In this document: positions 7,634 to 15,489 of the stretch, piece by piece
How positions within the stretch are numbered: the first letter of the stretch is position 1
Layout of the letters: each line of letters starts with the position of its first letter
Assembly (NCBI GenBank): GCA_903939515.1
Contig: CAJAHH010000130.1
Coordinates: forward strand, 1-45,902
Direction: 5' to 3'
Source of the DNA: an uncultured Verrucomicrobiota bacterium
Lineage (GTDB): Bacteria; Verrucomicrobiota; Verrucomicrobiia; Limisphaerales; UBA9464
Length of the DNA stretch: 45,902 bases
Made by a program: the position numbers and the translations under genes
The notes under the pieces: generated by a model
Databases searched by the model: none
What the model saw: only the letters and a program-made list of their open reading frames with translations
What the model was told of the DNA's origin: nothing

Positions 7634-8782
7634 TTAGTATGAAACTTTGAACGTAGGCGAGTCCTCAGGTCGACTCTGCCGCTTGTCGTACAGGCGGGTG
7701 GTGGAAATATCTGAGTGTCCCAGCCATTCCTGGACCTTCGCGATGTCTGCTCCGTTTTCGAGCGCGTTGGTCGCTGCTGTTGCTCTGAGCGAGTGCGGCC
7801 CGAACGCCTCGATGCTGATGCCTATGGATTTCGCGTAGTGCATCACCACGTTCCGGTACACCGAATCGCTGGTGAGTGCCTTCTCCACCTTTCCATCGGG
7901 TCTGCGCATGGGACGGAAGAGCGCACCTTTGGCGTCGGTTCCATGCCCTGAGGCATCGAGGTAATCTTGGACCAAAGAGAGAGCTTTGGGGTGTACCGGA
8001 GGGTAGCGAAGCTTACCTCGTTTCCCGTGTACGGTGAGCGTCATGATGCCACGCCTCTGGACAAAGTGTTCGACCCTCAGTGCACACAGTTCTGCCCGCC
8101 GGAGCCCGTGGTAGAGGAGGACTGCGAGAATTGCCCGGTCCCGTTTGCCTTTGAGCGTGGTGGGGTCTGGGGCGTTAAGAAGCTGGCGGGCCTGCTCGTC
8201 AGAAATCGCAGGCGTTTTTCCCTCATTCGCCCCCTCGGTAGGTCTTTCGACACCATGCACCGGATTGATGACGATGGCGTTCTCTTTGCAGAGGTAATCG
8301 AAGAGATCGGAGAGCGCAGAGAGCTTCCGGCGAATAGTGGCCGGAGCCATGGCTTTGTCTTCCAACGACTTGCGCCAGGCGATGACGTGCGCTCGTGCGA
8401 CAATGCGGAAGTCGGTGAAGTGCTCGATGCCAACGAACTTCATGAACTGCCCAACATCGTTCCGGTAGGCTCGGCGGGTGTTGGGATTGGTGATGTTGGC
8501 AAACCACTCAGCCTCGGGGGGAATGTCGGCGAGGCGCTGAAACTCCGCCTGGGTAATGAGACGCTGTTCTGGCGACTGGAGAGGAACTGGAAGGGTGGAG
8601 TCCGCGGTGGATTCTCCGGTGAGTTCCGGAGGGGGTGTCAGAGCGACCCCTTGAGGTTTGGTGCGTCGGACGATGATAGGACCATCTTTGGACATGGGGG
8701 CGGGCATCCTCAGGGGCCAGAAGAGGAGGGTGTTGACCGAGGGTCGTTGAAAACCCGCCGGAACTTGAAGGATTTCCGTCAT
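7634..8782 (-). CDS. Tyrosine recombinase/integrase (XerC/D-like)
   Basis: 382 aa. Residues about 80-180 form the SAM-like core-binding domain (NTRRAYRNDVGQFMKF). The catalytic domain shows the full set: Arg in HGLRRAEL (R228), a β-hairpin Lys in VHGKRGK, H330-x-x-R333 in HSLRATAA, H356 in WLGHSDIS and nucleophile Y365 in TTRLYDKR. The first roughly 70 residues are Pro-rich and low complexity; an internal Met at 30 is an alternative start. It lies beside the HNH gene and the tRNA 3' remnant, consistent with an island integrase, but no second attachment site was found in the window. Confidence 0.9.
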   Translation of the reverse strand: MTEILQVPAGFQRPSVNTLLFWPLRMPAPMSKDGPIIVRRTKPQGVALTPPPELTGESTADSTLPVPLQSPEQRLITQAEFQRLADIPPEAEWFANITNPNTRRAYRNDVGQFMKFVGIEHFTDFRIVARAHVIAWRKSLEDKAMAPATIRRKLSALSDLFDYLCKENAIVINPVHGVERPTEGANEGKTPAISDEQARQLLNAPDPTTLKGKRDRAILAVLLYHGLRRAELCALRVEHFVQRRGIMTLTVHGKRGKLRYPPVHPKALSLVQDYLDASGHGTDAKGALFRPMRRPDGKVEKALTSDSVYRNVVMHYAKSIGISIEAFGPHSLRATAATNALENGADIAKVQEWLGHSDISTTRLYDKRQSRPEDSPTFKVSY

Positions 8783-9010
8783 TTACTGTGCGGGAATCTG
8801 ACCGGTCAGGTGGGACAAATACGGTCCTATGGGGTCCCCCTCTCTGGCCTTCTTAGTCTGATAATCCATTTTATCGGACTGTACGGCAAGGGCTATTTCC
8901 GGCTTTTGCATGCGTCCTCCCGTCGCCGTGCCGACGCCGTGCCGACGCAAAAGGATGCAAAAGGCCCGTTGCCTGCGACCTGACGCCGATGCACTCTAAG
9001 GAACATCGGT

Positions 9011-9184
9011 ATGACTACGGCCACCGTCCAAAAACGACTGAGACCACAGGCCCAGGAAAAGGATCTCCAGAGTTTCCAGGCTGCTGCGCGCCGCATTCTG
9101 AGCAACAAGAAGAGCATGCTGCGGCTGTTGCAGGCTACCGGTCTTCACGATGCCCGCGGCCAGTTGAAACCCGAGTTCCGATGA
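9011..9184 (+). CDS. 57-aa candidate antitoxin coupled to the ART toxin
   Basis: ATG at 9011 preceded by AAGGAACATCGGT as ribosome site. The product is 57 aa, helical and charged (SFQAAARRILSNKKSMLRLL), ending GQLKPEFR. Its TGA (9182-9184) overlaps the ATG of the next gene (9181) as ATGA, the classical coupling of an antitoxin-toxin pair. The short length and the G-x-L-x-x-x-(Y/F)R type tail are what I would expect of a small antitoxin that plugs an ADP-ribosyltransferase. Upstream lies a tandem CGTGCCGACGC repeat (about 8928-8948) that could hold an operator. Confidence 0.65.
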   Translation: MTTATVQKRLRPQAQEKDLQSFQAAARRILSNKKSMLRLLQATGLHDARGQLKPEFR

Positions 9185-9765
9185 CGGTCTCGCGGAACTT
9201 GGTGCTTGGGTACCACGGCTGCGATCGGTCGGTTGCTGAGGGCCTCGTGGACGGGTCCAAACGACCGGACCCCGGCTTGAAACAGCATCACTGGCTTGGT
9301 CCAGGTGTCTACTTTTGGGAGGAAAGTCCTTCCAGAGCGCTGCGTTGGGCCGAAGACAGCAAAAAAGCGGGTCGGCTCAGCCAGCCGGCCGTCGTCGGGG
9401 CAGTCATCAACATGGGGAACTGCCTCAACCTCATCGAAGCTGCCCACGTCCAGCTCGTGACTGCGGCCTACGATGTTTACAGGCAGGTCTGCGAAGACAC
9501 CTCGGTTACGATGGCGGAAAACAAAGGCTCCCTGTTGGAGCGGCGGTACCTCGACCACGCCGTCTTCAAAACGCTCCACGAAATTCGAGAGGAACAGAAG
9601 CAGCCTGCCTTCGATACAATCCGAGCCTTCTTCATTGAGGGGACAGCCATTTACCCAACCGCCGGCATTCGTTCTCTGGATCACATCCAGATCTGCGTAA
9701 CCAACCCCGAGAGTATCCTCGGGTTTTTCCACGTGCATGACCCGAATGCCTCGGCGTTCCGCTGA
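9181..9765 (+). CDS. DUF3990-like ADP-ribosyltransferase-fold toxin
   Basis: 194 aa from the ATG at 9181; the frame extends upstream to 8989 but the coupled start overlapping the small upstream gene is preferred. The N-terminus LVLGYHGCDR (H12-G13) is the NAD-binding strand. WLGPGVYFWE (38-47, Tyr44) is the second conserved block of DUF3990-type ADP-ribosyltransferases, followed by an Ala/Arg helix (SRALRWAED) and VVGAVINMGNCLNL, which also matches that family. Proteins of this type transfer ADP-ribose from NAD to a target and act as toxins of bacterial conflict modules. The target cannot be read from sequence. The pairing with a 57-aa protein supports a two-gene toxin-antitoxin module. Confidence 0.75.
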   Translation: MTVSRNLVLGYHGCDRSVAEGLVDGSKRPDPGLKQHHWLGPGVYFWEESPSRALRWAEDSKKAGRLSQPAVVGAVINMGNCLNLIEAAHVQLVTAAYDVYRQVCEDTSVTMAENKGSLLERRYLDHAVFKTLHEIREEQKQPAFDTIRAFFIEGTAIYPTAGIRSLDHIQICVTNPESILGFFHVHDPNASAFR

Positions 9766-9903
9766 ACCTGTGTTTCACGGCAGGTGTGAAAAGCAATTAG
9801 GCACGAAAACAGCCTACGTGCTTCCACCAGGCTGACCAGAGTGCGTGGCTACGATTTCGGTCCGATTTGACCCAGGGCTCGAGCTTCGGCCATCCTTGGC
9901 GGC

Positions 9904-10212
9904 ATGGGTCCCATCACCATCACGGTTCACGAGTCGGTGCCGGTGACTGTCCAGGCAGAATTGCTCAGCCAGCTCAAGGTAAAGCCCGGCGACCGACTGG
10001 AGTGGAGGGTTGATGGGAGCGAGTTGGTTCTCCGCCGGGTTCGTTCCTTGGATTCCTTGCGTGGGTGCCTCGCGTCGACGGTGCCATTCCCCGGTCTGGA
10101 GGCCGAAAAAGCCGCCGCACGCAGTGTCGGCTACTCAAAGGTCTTGAGGTTTTGTGCCAATGTCCGCGGTCGGCAACTTTACTGGAATAGATTGGACGGA
10201 CCCGGGAAATAG
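9904..10212 (+). CDS. AbrB-like (SpoVT/AbrB) DNA-binding protein, copy 1
   Basis: 102 aa. The first 45 residues (ITITVHESVPVTVQAELL, then LKVKPGDRLEWRVDG) match the swapped-hairpin AbrB/MazE fold used by antitoxins. The middle (SLRGCLASTVPFPGLEAEKAAAR) is like the toxin-binding tail of VapB-type proteins. No toxin gene follows: a repeated stretch begins inside the 3' end of the gene, and the last roughly 18 residues (RGRQLYWNRLDGPGK) are read from it. A near-identical copy is at 40836-41099, also without a toxin. It is probably an orphan antitoxin. Confidence 0.7.
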   Translation: MGPITITVHESVPVTVQAELLSQLKVKPGDRLEWRVDGSELVLRRVRSLDSLRGCLASTVPFPGLEAEKAAARSVGYSKVLRFCANVRGRQLYWNRLDGPGK

Positions 10213-10230
10213 ATGCGGAAGTGTGGGGTG
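10141..10230 (+). repeat. Shared segment upstream of the small-protein cassette, copy 1
   Basis: The segment from CTTGAGGTTTTGTGCC through AATAGATTGGACGGACC to the start of the small-protein gene also occurs at 18537-18624. A diverged partial copy lies at 41079-41140 and a short core (AATAGATTGGACGG) at 42787-42800. It joins the AbrB 3' end to the cassette in copy 1, and starts abruptly after unrelated DNA in copy 2, which marks a duplication boundary near 18537. Confidence 0.7.
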
Positions 10231-10440
10231 ATGAAAGTCATCGACCACTACTCTCCGCGGGGCTGCGCCAACGGCATGTGCCCCGGAATCATCGTCACCA
10301 ACCGCAACACCGTGCTCGTCCAGGGCCATGTGTTGCCCACGGTGGACAAGGCCCAACTGACCGTCCTCGGGCACGAGGAAGTCGTCGAGATTCCCCGCGA
10401 AGTCTTTGACGACCTGTTGAGTCAGTTCCTCCGGCGCTAA
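10231..10440 (+). CDS. Small CPGI-motif protein, copy 1
   Basis: 69 aa from the ATG at 10231 (GTGGGGTG upstream); an ATG at 10213 would add six residues. The signature is PRGCANGMCPGIIVT, then TVLVQGHVLP, then EVVEIPREVFDDLL. The two Cys in C-x4-C spacing are conserved in all three copies in the window (10231, 18625, 42830). I recall similar short proteins in actinobacteria, often beside small DUF6082-like membrane proteins; this is from memory. Here the downstream membrane-protein gene is cut off after a few codons (junction near 10553), so copy 1 lacks its partner. Function unknown. Confidence 0.7.
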   Translation: MKVIDHYSPRGCANGMCPGIIVTNRNTVLVQGHVLPTVDKAQLTVLGHEEVVEIPREVFDDLLSQFLRR

Positions 10441-10450
10441 AAGCGCACCG

Positions 10451-10522
10451 GACCCTCAAGGTCCCCTGCTCTTCTTGCCGAAGGGTTCCTCAAACGCCGA
10501 CTGGGCCAGTGCCCGTCGGCGT
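10451..10522 (+). promoter_or_regulatory. Structured intergenic element after small-protein gene, copy 1
   Basis: Contains GGACC-CTCAA-GGTCC and then a perfect 8-bp stem ACGCCGAC/GTCGGCGT (10494-10501 with 10515-10522) around a 13-nt loop. The same place in copy 3 (43090-43117) has a stem whose outer pair changed from A-T to G-C on both sides and whose inner pair changed from C-G to G-T, so pairing is preserved. No U-run follows directly, so a simple terminator is less likely than an RNA element between the two genes. Confidence 0.6.
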
Positions 10523-10657
10523 ATTTCTGTGTTTACGGAAACACGATTGTGGATGCGCATCGACGGAGACGGGGTCAGGGAACGATTTCCGATTTTGGAT
10601 GCACCAGTTCTATCTGCCCAGAACTCGGTCAAGGGCTCCGCATCATGTTTGTTCCCC

Positions 10658-11809
10658 TCACATGCCCAGTTGCGACAGCCGCGCCCGCAGATGGGTGATG
10701 GCCACCGCCTCCATCTGGTCGTTCATCTCGTAGGAATCTTTGCCCGGATGCACCACGAACAACCGCTCCAGTTTCAAATCATTCAACGCCGTGTGCATGG
10801 ACTTCGTCGTGGACGGCGCGTCTCCATACTTGAACTCGAAGCCGTATTTCTTCCCGCCCCGGTTCACCATCAAATCCAGTTCCGCGCCCCCGTGCGTGGC
10901 CCAGAAATAGGCGTCGCGGTCGCCGGTGATGCTCAAGACCTGTTCGAGAGCAAATCCCTCCCACGACGCGCCCAGTTTCGGATGTGCTTCCAGATCGGCG
11001 AAGGACGTCTGCCGCATCAGGCAGTGCAGCAGTCCGGAATCCCTGAGGTAAACCTTCGGCGCTTTCACCTGCCGCTTGCCGAGATTCTCATGCCACGGAG
11101 CCAGTTGCCGCACCATGAAGGTCGAGCTCAGGAGATCCAGATACTTGCGCATCGTCGGTTCGGACGCGCCCAGCGAGCGTGCCAGTTCCGAGCCTTTCCA
11201 GATCTGCGCGTGGTAATGGGTCAGCATCGTCCAGAATCGCCGCAAGGCCGAGGAGGCCACAGAGATCCCCAGTTGCGGCATATCCCGCTCCAGCAAGGTT
11301 CGCACGAACTCCTCCTGCCACTGCCGGCTCCCGGCATCTGTGGAAGCCAGATATGCCCGCGGAAATCCGCCCCGCCACCACAGCCTCCGCTACTCCGCCT
11401 CGCCCACTTCCTCCAGGTTGAAGCCCGCCACGTCCACCAGCGCCACCCGGCCCGCCAATGATTCCGACACCCCGCGCACCAGCGACGGCGACGCGCTGCC
11501 CGTGAGAAGAAAACGCGCCTTCCCCGGCTTGCGGTCAGCCAGCACCCGCAGCATTGCAAACAGCTCTGGCTTGCGCTGCACCTCATCCAGCACCACCAAC
11601 CCCTCCAATCGTTCCAAAGCCATCTTCGGTGCCGCCAACCGCGCCAGCGCGTCCACGTCTTCCAGGTCGAAGAAGTGGCTTGGCTGCTCGCCGGCAATCT
11701 CCTGGGCCAGCGTTGTCTTGCCCACCTGCCTTGGCCCGAGCACCGACACCACGGGGAAGCTCTTCAGCCGCTCCCGGACCAGTTCCAGATAATGTTTACG
11801 AGTAACCAT
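10658..11809 (-). pseudogene. AAA+ ATPase with DUF4143, interrupted by an in-frame amber codon
   Basis: The frame from ATG 11809 to the stop at 10658 is collinear over 384 codons apart from one TAG at 11390-11392. N-terminal half: Walker A GPRQVGKTT (from G25), Walker B LVVLDEVQ (71-78), sensor-like LLTGSASPSL (101-110). After the TAG the same frame continues RRLWWRGGFPRAYLAS, the usual sequence at this place in the family, where a Trp is expected; TGG to TAG is the simplest explanation. The second half (to 10658) is the DUF4143 domain ending in a PD-(D/E)XK-like core (GAELDLMVN, then GFEFKYG). Either a pseudogene or, less likely, amber readthrough. Role of the family is poorly known. Confidence 0.85.
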
Positions 11810-12001
11810 GCCATTGATGATTGTCTTGAAAAACTAAACGAGCCACTTAGCATTTCAATCTCCAACCCATCTTACTCAGATTCAATTAGTTCCTGGCAGG
11901 AGATGGCATCAATAAACCGGATTAACTCATTCAGACTAAGTGGGCCGTCACTGCGGTCTGGCGGGCAAGACGGGTTTTCCAGTTTTAAAGGGGTCATTCT
12001 T

Positions 12002-12346
12002 TCAGATTCCGAGCAGCATTCGGCCAACGGTCGCCATTTCTTCCCGAATACGATCGCGGTGCTCGACAAATTCCCGGTTGCCGTAGATGTCGGTGTGGAG
12101 ATGGCGGAACTGCCCGAGCAAGGCGCCCTCGGCCTCGGCGTAGTGCGGATTGAATTCCCGTACCTTGGCGTCGAGCAGGTCGTCGAAGAAGAGCGAGCGA
12201 TTCCTGGCTCGGTCGGCAGGTGGCACCTCCGGATCAAACCCGCGCCGCTGCTCGGCTTCCTCGCGGGACACCATCGTCCAACCGATGGCCTCGGCGTATT
12301 CGAGGATGCGGGCTTGGACGGTTTTGTGTTCTCCGGGTGTGGGCAT
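12002..12346 (-). pseudogene. hsdR: Truncated type I restriction subunit HsdR (N-terminal stub)
   Basis: 114 codons. The first roughly 95 residues (TVQARILEYAEAIGW, SREEAEQRRGFDPE, LLDAKVREFNP, GQFRHLHTDIYGNREFVEH) are a clear match to the N-terminus of HsdR, the motor/nuclease subunit of type I restriction enzymes. After FVEH the sequence departs (RDRIREEMATVGRMLLGI) and stops, so the nuclease and helicase domains (about 900 residues in full-length enzymes) are missing. It starts 5 nt after the stop of the ABC-3C operon gene at 12352, showing that hsdR was the last gene of that transcription unit. Confidence 0.85.
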
Positions 12347-12351
12347 CTTGA

Positions 12352-12981
12352 TTAAGCGGCTCCTTGGGTGAGCAGCCCCTTCACAAGAGTTACAACAGAG
12401 GCGCCAAGTCCATTCGCAGCGCCAAGGACAAAAGCGTTCTTGATCTCTGAAAACTTCAGTTGGCCCTCCTTCGCCACGATTTTGTTCATGTCTTTGACAA
12501 AGGGATCGGCAATCGACGCGCCGTAGTATTCAATCAAGATCGGCTTGAGATGTTCTACCCGAACCTTGAAAATCTCCGAGTTGAAGGAGCTATCGAAAAG
12601 AGCCCCTTGAGATTTAAGACGCCCCTGAATGACGTTCCGAATAAAGGAGTCTTCGATGATGAAAACTAGCCGCCCCTTTTCCGCTTCGAACTGGGCTAAA
12701 GCGAAGACGTAGAGGAAGTCTCTGGCGACAAATGCGGCGTCTTTCGATGGGTATCGCAGTTTTGATTTGTAGCGCAACAATTTGATCGTCGATACATCGG
12801 TCTGAAGGTCGATGCTCAGGGCCTGATTCCCCTTCATACGGGTGTTCCCATGCGTCTCAAGCAAGTGCATCACCAAGATGTCAATATCACGTTTTCCCAG
12901 AGCGCCAAGCCCCCGCGATAAATACTCCTCAATGAACTCCTTAGCGAAGGCCTCGTAGTCGGTGATCTGAATGTTTGCCAT
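12352..12981 (-). CDS. Hypothetical protein in the ABC-3C operon, possible effector
   Basis: 209 aa, ATG at 12981, 37 nt after the DUF3732 ATPase gene. Not recognised. The N-terminal part (RGLGALGKRDIDILVMHLLE, then STIKLLRYKSKLRYPSKD) looks like a small helical nucleic-acid or protein-binding domain. The last roughly 28 residues (NAFVLGAANGLGASVVTLVKG...) are a Gly/Ala-rich hydrophobic stretch that could insert in a membrane. It sits between the three-component ABC genes and the hsdR stub on the same strand, so it may be a fourth component. Membrane action is speculation. Confidence 0.55.
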   Translation of the reverse strand: MANIQITDYEAFAKEFIEEYLSRGLGALGKRDIDILVMHLLETHGNTRMKGNQALSIDLQTDVSTIKLLRYKSKLRYPSKDAAFVARDFLYVFALAQFEAEKGRLVFIIEDSFIRNVIQGRLKSQGALFDSSFNSEIFKVRVEHLKPILIEYYGASIADPFVKDMNKIVAKEGQLKFSEIKNAFVLGAANGLGASVVTLVKGLLTQGAA

Positions 12982-13018
12982 TTCGTGTGCTCTCCAGTGT
13001 GAGCTTGAAATCTTGTAT

Positions 13019-15001
13019 TCAGACGTCTTTCAGCCATGATGCGGGAATCAGGTAATCGCCTTGCCCCTCGCGCCAATTGGCAACTACGTTAACATTCCTC
13101 AAGCCTTGCCACGTAATTGCGCCAGCATGCTCAGAAACGATAATTTGAAAGGGCTCCGGCAATGATTCGAGAAACTTGGAAAGTGCGGAGAAAATCCGGT
13201 GCACGCCCTCAATATCCGCAGACTTACCGCCCGGTGTTTCGTTCAATGTCGGCCACGCTTCGGGGAAATAGACCTGGCTCGGCTGGTCAATCACGAGGAA
13301 CCGAGGAACTGGGCTATTGGGGAGTCCGAAGAAATGTTCATGTAATGCAAGTAAACATGAGATGTGGTAGCCGACCCAGTTTTGCCCGCTTCCAACCTCC
13401 CAGAGAAAGTCCGTCCGCCCTGAAAGGGTAGTGAACTGGAGTGTCAATTCCCGAATGTTCAGCCTGACGTTCTCCGCTGCGTGCTCAAGTTGGAGGTCTC
13501 GCGCATGATCGTGAATGCGGGATGAAACAGATTCAATCGCCGCCCGCTCCCGCTCACGTTGTGCCCGTGGGTCCAATTCATTGCGAAGGTCTTGGATGCG
13601 ACGGAATAGCTGGTCCACGCGCTCTTTGAGATCGCCCACATTCCTGCTTGCGGAGAGATTTTCCAGTGCTTGCTCCACCCGACCAACAAACAAATAGATC
13701 TGCCTTACACGTTGGCGCTGCGCGGACATTTCTTGGGACTGGGATTCAAGGAACTGTCTCTTCTTGCGAGTCTTCGAAATGTCCTGCTCTAGTGAACGCA
13801 ACTCAGTACGAAGTTCCGCAAGCTCCTGATCTAGTTTCGCAGGAGCTTGGGCCACCGAGTTTGACAGAACACTTAGTTCGTGTGCCAGCCTTTGAAGCTC
13901 CCCGAGGTGTTCGTTTCCTCCTTCATGGACAGCCGAACAAACCGGGCAGGTATGAGCCGCCTGCAACTTCCGCTCTAGCCATCCAACTCCAAGCATTCGA
14001 TCCTTCTGGTCGGAAAGCGTCACCCCATACTCCCCAACAGAGGCAGCGAGTTGGTCCAATTTCGAGAGCCGCTGTCGAACCGACCCAATCTGCCGTGCAA
14101 GGCGGTCCTCCTCGCCAAGGATTTGTGTGAGCTGCGCGACAGCCTCTTCGCTTGTTCCTTCTTTGATTTCTGGAATATCGTGCCTCTTAATATACTCAGG
14201 AACAGGCCTCAGTTCGAGCACGTATCTATCGAGTTTCCAAGATGCATCGGGGTTCGGACTGTTGGGCAAGAGACCAAGGGCCTTCGCCTGTAGATAGTAG
14301 CTCTCGACTTCCGCTTCCCATGCTTTGGCCGCATCTAAACGAGCGTCCAGCTCCCGCCGCAACTTGTCGTGTTCTTTGGCGAGATCTTTAAACTCACGCT
14401 GTTTTTCCAATGTTGACGAATCAACGGCTCCAAGAACCAATGGGAACATCGCACGCAGTTTCTCCCGATGTTCGGTAGTATCTGCCTTGAAAAATAGGGT
14501 GTATGGGTTTGCAACGATGTGCTGGGGCTGAAAATTGAAAGCCGCCATATCCCGAAAACTTGGACGCCCTCCGTATCCGATGGAATCGTCAGCACTCAGC
14601 TCTAAATGGGGAAGTTGCGCAGCTTGATCCAATCGGCTTTTCAAGTCTTCGACGCGGCCATTTTTTTCAACTCGATTGGGCACCTGAAGGTTAACGCCTT
14701 CAATCCAGTACAAATCGGTTGTGGTCTGTTGGTCGCCTGGGTTTCTCCGTGCAACAATCAGCTCGGTGTTTGCCAGCTTTATTTGGAGACCGAACCACTC
14801 GCTAACATCGCGTATCAAGCCGACCGGAATGGCGCATTTCCCGCTGCCGAGACAGTAGTCGATGATAGCCGTTAACGAGGATTTGCCAGTCGCGCTTTCA
14901 CCAGTGATCACGTTAATCTTGTCCGCTAAAAATGGAATCACTCGGGGAGGCAACTGGGCCTGCTTTGGCCAAAGAACGATTTTAAGTATGGCGAGTTTCA
15001 T
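13019..15001 (-). CDS. ABC-3C system ATPase (DUF3732, SMC/Rad50-like)
   Basis: 660 aa. Walker A GESATGKSS (34-42) near the N-terminus, a long charged coiled-coil region (about 195-500) with a zinc-hook-like CPVC at 352-355, then an ABC signature-like SGQNWVGYH and a Walker B/D-loop block FLVIDQPSQVYFPE near the C-terminus. This is the layout of Rad50/SMC-type ATPases and specifically of DUF3732 proteins of three-component ABC conflict systems. Its ATG overlaps the stop of the middle component by one base (TGATG). In such systems the ATPase is thought to sense foreign or damaged nucleic acid and license an effector. Confidence 0.85.
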   Translation of the reverse strand: MKLAILKIVLWPKQAQLPPRVIPFLADKINVITGESATGKSSLTAIIDYCLGSGKCAIPVGLIRDVSEWFGLQIKLANTELIVARRNPGDQQTTTDLYWIEGVNLQVPNRVEKNGRVEDLKSRLDQAAQLPHLELSADDSIGYGGRPSFRDMAAFNFQPQHIVANPYTLFFKADTTEHREKLRAMFPLVLGAVDSSTLEKQREFKDLAKEHDKLRRELDARLDAAKAWEAEVESYYLQAKALGLLPNSPNPDASWKLDRYVLELRPVPEYIKRHDIPEIKEGTSEEAVAQLTQILGEEDRLARQIGSVRQRLSKLDQLAASVGEYGVTLSDQKDRMLGVGWLERKLQAAHTCPVCSAVHEGGNEHLGELQRLAHELSVLSNSVAQAPAKLDQELAELRTELRSLEQDISKTRKKRQFLESQSQEMSAQRQRVRQIYLFVGRVEQALENLSASRNVGDLKERVDQLFRRIQDLRNELDPRAQRERERAAIESVSSRIHDHARDLQLEHAAENVRLNIRELTLQFTTLSGRTDFLWEVGSGQNWVGYHISCLLALHEHFFGLPNSPVPRFLVIDQPSQVYFPEAWPTLNETPGGKSADIEGVHRIFSALSKFLESLPEPFQIIVSEHAGAITWQGLRNVNVVANWREGQGDYLIPASWLKDV

Positions 15002-15489
15002 CAGAATCGAATGTTGAGGTGTGTGGCAATTTGTGCGGACGCCAGTTCGGCAGTCGCCTGTCCAACCCTCTTGGCCGCGGCGAGGATGGTTTTCACTTCC
15101 TCGGTGGCGTGAGCGACAGGGGGAGATTTCCTGCCAGGAATAAGCTGAGGACTCTCCTCGCTATCGAGCAGCAACAATCCTGTCGAGAATGCGACAGATA
15201 GTGACTGCAGCGTGCGTTCTGAGAGGGCCTCCATTCTTTGTTGAAGGCCTACCCTAATTTCGCGGTCGCTTGCTACAGCCTTGTAAAGGGCTCCGGGTTT
15301 TACTTTGGAAGCAAGTGCGTTGGCGGAACGCCTGTGGAATGTTAAAGGCAGAACGATGAACGCCATAAAAAGCGGCATGCCTCCAGTCCGATTCTTCTCC
15401 TCGTAGGCTTCGTTGACTGCATACCATAGCGTTTCGGCTCCCAGTCCGGGATTTTGCACAATCTGCTGTTCAAAAAGGATATCTTTCAT
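15001..15489 (-). CDS. ABC-3C system middle component
   Basis: 162 aa. The sequence (FEQQIVQNPGLGAETLWYAV; FIVLPLTFHRRSANAL; LQSLSVAFSTGLLLLD) matches the small helical 'three component ABC system middle component' family. It overlaps the upstream gene by ATGA (15486-15489) and the ATPase by one base, so the three genes are translationally coupled. The middle component is believed to bridge effector and ATPase; no catalytic motif is seen. Confidence 0.8.
   Translation of the reverse strand: MKDILFEQQIVQNPGLGAETLWYAVNEAYEEKNRTGGMPLFMAFIVLPLTFHRRSANALASKVKPGALYKAVASDREIRVGLQQRMEALSERTLQSLSVAFSTGLLLLDSEESPQLIPGRKSPPVAHATEEVKTILAAAKRVGQATAELASAQIATHLNIRF

Noticed and set aside
8920-8960. Short tandem repeats (CGTGCCGACGC twice, AAAAGGATGC type) as a CRISPR or origin
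   Set aside because: Only two units, no spacers and no replication gene nearby; at most an operator for the ART module.
7967-8983. 338-aa plus-strand open frame
   Set aside because: Antisense to the tyrosine integrase, which has all catalytic residues; no motif in the shadow frame.
10475-11461. 328-aa open frame on the plus strand
   Set aside because: Antisense to the AAA/DUF4143 gene; composition (Arg/His/Pro/Gln-rich) is that of a shadow frame and no start signal is present.
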